Below are positions 62,267 through 64,000 of a stretch of 64,000 nt of DNA, one piece after another. The stretch is from NCBI RefSeq assembly GCF_016862795.1, contig NZ_BONQ01000107.1:81570-145569 (forward strand). The letters are read 5' to 3'. The notes under the pieces are model-generated. The model did not search any database. It was given only the letters and a program-made list of their open reading frames with translations, and was not told the DNA's origin. The position numbers and the translations under genes were made by a program. This DNA is from Dactylosporangium siamense. GTDB lineage: Bacteria > Actinomycetota > Actinomycetes > Mycobacteriales > Micromonosporaceae. Within the stretch, counting starts at the first letter, position 1, and each line of letters starts with the position of its first letter.

Positions 62267-62401
62267 CCCCGGGAACCCCCTCCGCCGCGTGACGACCTGG
62301 TGACCGACCTGTCGTGTCCACGTCGGCAGGACAACGCCGCGGGGGAGCGGTTCGCCAGGATCGGTTCGGGTGCCCTTCGGGTCCCCTGCGATACTTCGGC
62401 C

Positions 62402-62845
62402 GTGACCGCGCTGTGGACGGTACGTCCGGCCACCCCGACGGACGTCGAACCGATCGCCGAGATCCGCGCCGAGGTGCTACGCCCCGACCTGGAACGCCTC
62501 GGCCGCTACGACGAGCACCGGGTCCGGCAACGCCTCCGGGACTCGTTCACCCCGGACCACACCACGATCATCGTCACCGGCGGCGCCGTGGCCGGCAGCG
62601 TCGCCGTGCGGCCCGCGGGGGACTGCCGGTGGCTGGAGCACTTCTACCTCACCGCCGCCCTGCACGGTCAGGGGATCGGCTCGGCGGTGCTGCGGAACGT
62701 CCTGACCCGCGCCGACGCCGACCGGGCGCCGGTGCGGCTCAACGTCCTGCAGGGCAGCGCGGCGCGGCGCCTGTACGAACGGCACGGCTTCACCGTCGAA
62801 TCCGAGGACCCGGTCGACGTGTTCATGCTCCGCCCGCCGCGCTGA
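62402..62845 (+). CDS. GNAT-family N-acetyltransferase
   Basis: Acetyltransferase of 147 residues. Motif A (LTAALHGQGIGSAVLRNVLT, about 85-104) has the Q-x-x-G-x-G acetyl-CoA loop; VRLNVLQGSAARRLYERHGF (about 115-134) matches motif B. The opening TVRPATPTDVEPIAEIRAEV is typical. GTG at 62402. Divergent from the GGDEF-EAL gene, 135 bp away. Substrate unknown. Confidence 0.88.
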   Translation: MTALWTVRPATPTDVEPIAEIRAEVLRPDLERLGRYDEHRVRQRLRDSFTPDHTTIIVTGGAVAGSVAVRPAGDCRWLEHFYLTAALHGQGIGSAVLRNVLTRADADRAPVRLNVLQGSAARRLYERHGFTVESEDPVDVFMLRPPR

Positions 62846-62906
62846 ACTCCTCGCTTTGCGTGGTCCTGCTGCTTGTGGTGTCGCTCGTTGGCGTTGGCGT
62901 TTGGCG

Positions 62907-63812
62907 TCAGCGGGCCGGGCGGTGCCGTCGCTGTGTTGACAACGGCCGGACCGGATCGACGTACCGCGGCAGCCGCGGCTCCGCCACCCGCAACGCCGCG
63001 AGCTCGGCCGTGATCGCGTCGATGATCCGGTCCGTCGCCCGCTGCGCCGCACCCGGCGACGCCGGGTCCAGGTCCGACAGGTTCACCGGCGCCCCGAAAT
63101 GCACCCGCACCACCGGCCGCCGCAGCAACGAACGCCCCAACGTCCGCACCGTCGGCCCGAACCCACCCCACGCCGCGACCTCGTGCGCACCCCACTGCGC
63201 GACCGGCACCACCGGCACCCCGGTCCGCAACGCGATCCGCGCCATTCCCGTCTTCCCCCGCTCCGGCCACATCCCCGGATCGAGCGTGATCCGCCCCTCC
63301 GGATAGCCGAGCACGTGCGACCGGACCGCGAGGGCGTCGGCGACCGCGTCGACGGCCGTGCCGACGTCCGCCTGCCGCCGGTTGATCCTGATGTGGCCGG
63401 CGGCCCGCATCACCGACCCGACCACCGGCGCCCGGAACAACCCACCCGTCGCCATCAGCCGCGGCGCCAACCGCGCCACCCGGCACGCCGCGGTGATCGC
63501 CACCGGGTCGAACGGCCCGATGTGGTTCGCCGCGAAGATCACCGGCCCGTCCCGCAACGCCGCCGGCACGTCCCCGGTCACCTTCAACCGGGCCACCGGC
63601 AGCACCACGACCCTGGCCAGGAACAGCAGGAACCGCCACGTCCGCGGCGCCCGCCACGTGACGCCGGTCACCGGGCCCACGGCGCGGGCCGGCTCGGCGG
63701 GGGAGACGCTCAGGTCACCGGCGGTCACGCTGCGGGCGCCGAACTCCGCCACTGGGTCCGCCGCACCCTGCTCCACGTCAACCTCGCCACCGTCAGCTCC
63801 GAACTGGACCAT
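62907..63812 (-). CDS. PlsC-like lysophospholipid acyltransferase
   Basis: Membrane-associated acyltransferase of 301 residues. The catalytic HX4D motif reads ANHIGPFDPVAI (about 98-104), with RAPVVGSVMRAAGHIRINR next and GYPEGRITLDPG (about 170) matching the acceptor-phosphate EGR-type motif. The N-terminal 55 residues precede a short hydrophobic helix (FLLFLARVVVLPVA). The ATG at 63812 is chosen; an upstream in-frame start (63896) or later GTGs cannot be excluded. Probably acts in phospholipid synthesis or remodelling; not adjacent to other lipid genes. Confidence 0.85.
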   Translation of the reverse strand: MVQFGADGGEVDVEQGAADPVAEFGARSVTAGDLSVSPAEPARAVGPVTGVTWRAPRTWRFLLFLARVVVLPVARLKVTGDVPAALRDGPVIFAANHIGPFDPVAITAACRVARLAPRLMATGGLFRAPVVGSVMRAAGHIRINRRQADVGTAVDAVADALAVRSHVLGYPEGRITLDPGMWPERGKTGMARIALRTGVPVVPVAQWGAHEVAAWGGFGPTVRTLGRSLLRRPVVRVHFGAPVNLSDLDPASPGAAQRATDRIIDAITAELAALRVAEPRLPRYVDPVRPLSTQRRHRPAR

Positions 63813-63913
63813 GGAACGGTAACGCCGCAGCGCTGCCACGCAAATCCCACCGCGGCCCCGGTCCGCCGGCGCCTTCACCGAACCGGCCGGCACCACGCCC
63901 GGGCCCGGCTCCT

Positions 63914-64000
63914 GTCAGCCGCTCTCGTCAGCCGCTCTCGTCAGCCGCTCTCGTCAGCCGCTCTCGTCAGCCGCTCTCGTCAGCCGCTCTCGTCAGCCGC
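63914..64000. repeat. 13-bp tandem repeat, at least 6.7 copies
   Basis: The unit GTCAGCCGCTCTC repeats head to tail without interruption from 63914 to the window end (87 bp). Since 13 is not a multiple of 3, it would shift frame if coding. No gene is visible in it. It lies upstream of the acyltransferase gene and could be a VNTR, an iteron-like array or an upstream binding-site array. The true length is unknown. Confidence 0.95.

Noticed and set aside
63914..64000. CRISPR array at the window end
   Set aside because: The 13-bp units are exact and contiguous, without spacers; no cas genes in the window.

Overview
The window is a GC-rich chromosomal segment from a filamentous actinobacterium. 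The evidence is the frequent GTG starts, the G/C-ending codons, a chaplin, a SARP regulator, an ECF42/DGPF pair, a DUF5999 protein, a one-aptamer glycine riboswitch before gcvP, and IniA/IniC-like dynamins. The family mix suits Micromonosporaceae, but this is inference. I saw no rRNA, tRNA, CRISPR array, transposase or prophage block. LAYOUT 1-9.5 kb: a sugar ABC importer operon (binding lipoprotein and two permeases, the second cut by the window edge) with a ROK repressor; DUF1992 and DedA genes; a lipoprotein divergent from a two-domain chaplin; an acidic low-complexity protein; a DapA-family aldolase divergent from a LysR regulator. Two copies of one hairpin repeat lie at 6.8 and 9.4 kb. 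9.5-19.6 kb: a DUF1800/DUF1501 pair (the second with a Tat signal), then a tightly overlapped operon of DGPF protein, ECF42 sigma factor and helical-repeat protein with a candidate ECF42 promoter in front; a lipoprotein; a glycine riboswitch and gcvP. 19.6-31 kb: DUF5999; a PabB-like chorismate enzyme; a substrate-binding/VWA membrane protein; peptide deformylase; then a PLP decarboxylase divergent from two tandem short IucA/IucC-like synthetases, a possible minimal NRPS-independent siderophore-like locus; then a membrane-anchored protein with two NTPase domains and TPRs. 31-39.3 kb: a second DapA-like aldolase, NTF2-like protein, alpha/beta hydrolase, a VOC/WYL-regulator pair, and a minus-strand operon of microprotein, winged-helix protein, membrane EEP phosphatase and UvrA-like ABC protein. 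39.3-49.2 kb: methyltransferase, tyrosine recombinase and GNAT on the plus strand; then GDPD, UMF1-type MFS, SARP regulator, thymidine kinase and AidB-like acyl-CoA dehydrogenase on the minus strand. 49.3-56.9 kb is the most distinctive block: a tail-anchored Hsp70-like ATPase and a membrane protein face a minus-strand operon of IniC-like dynamin, membrane-anchored GrpE-like protein, IniA-like dynamin and Asp/His-rich acidic protein. I read it as a candidate envelope chaperone-dynamin module. 57-64 kb: a LuxR-type ATPase regulator, a small HTH protein, a membrane GGDEF-EAL protein, a GNAT, a PlsC-like acyltransferase, and a 13-bp tandem repeat running off the window end. Starts were chosen from ribosome sites, 4-nt stop/start overlaps and domain boundaries; family names come from motif recognition only, since no search could be run.
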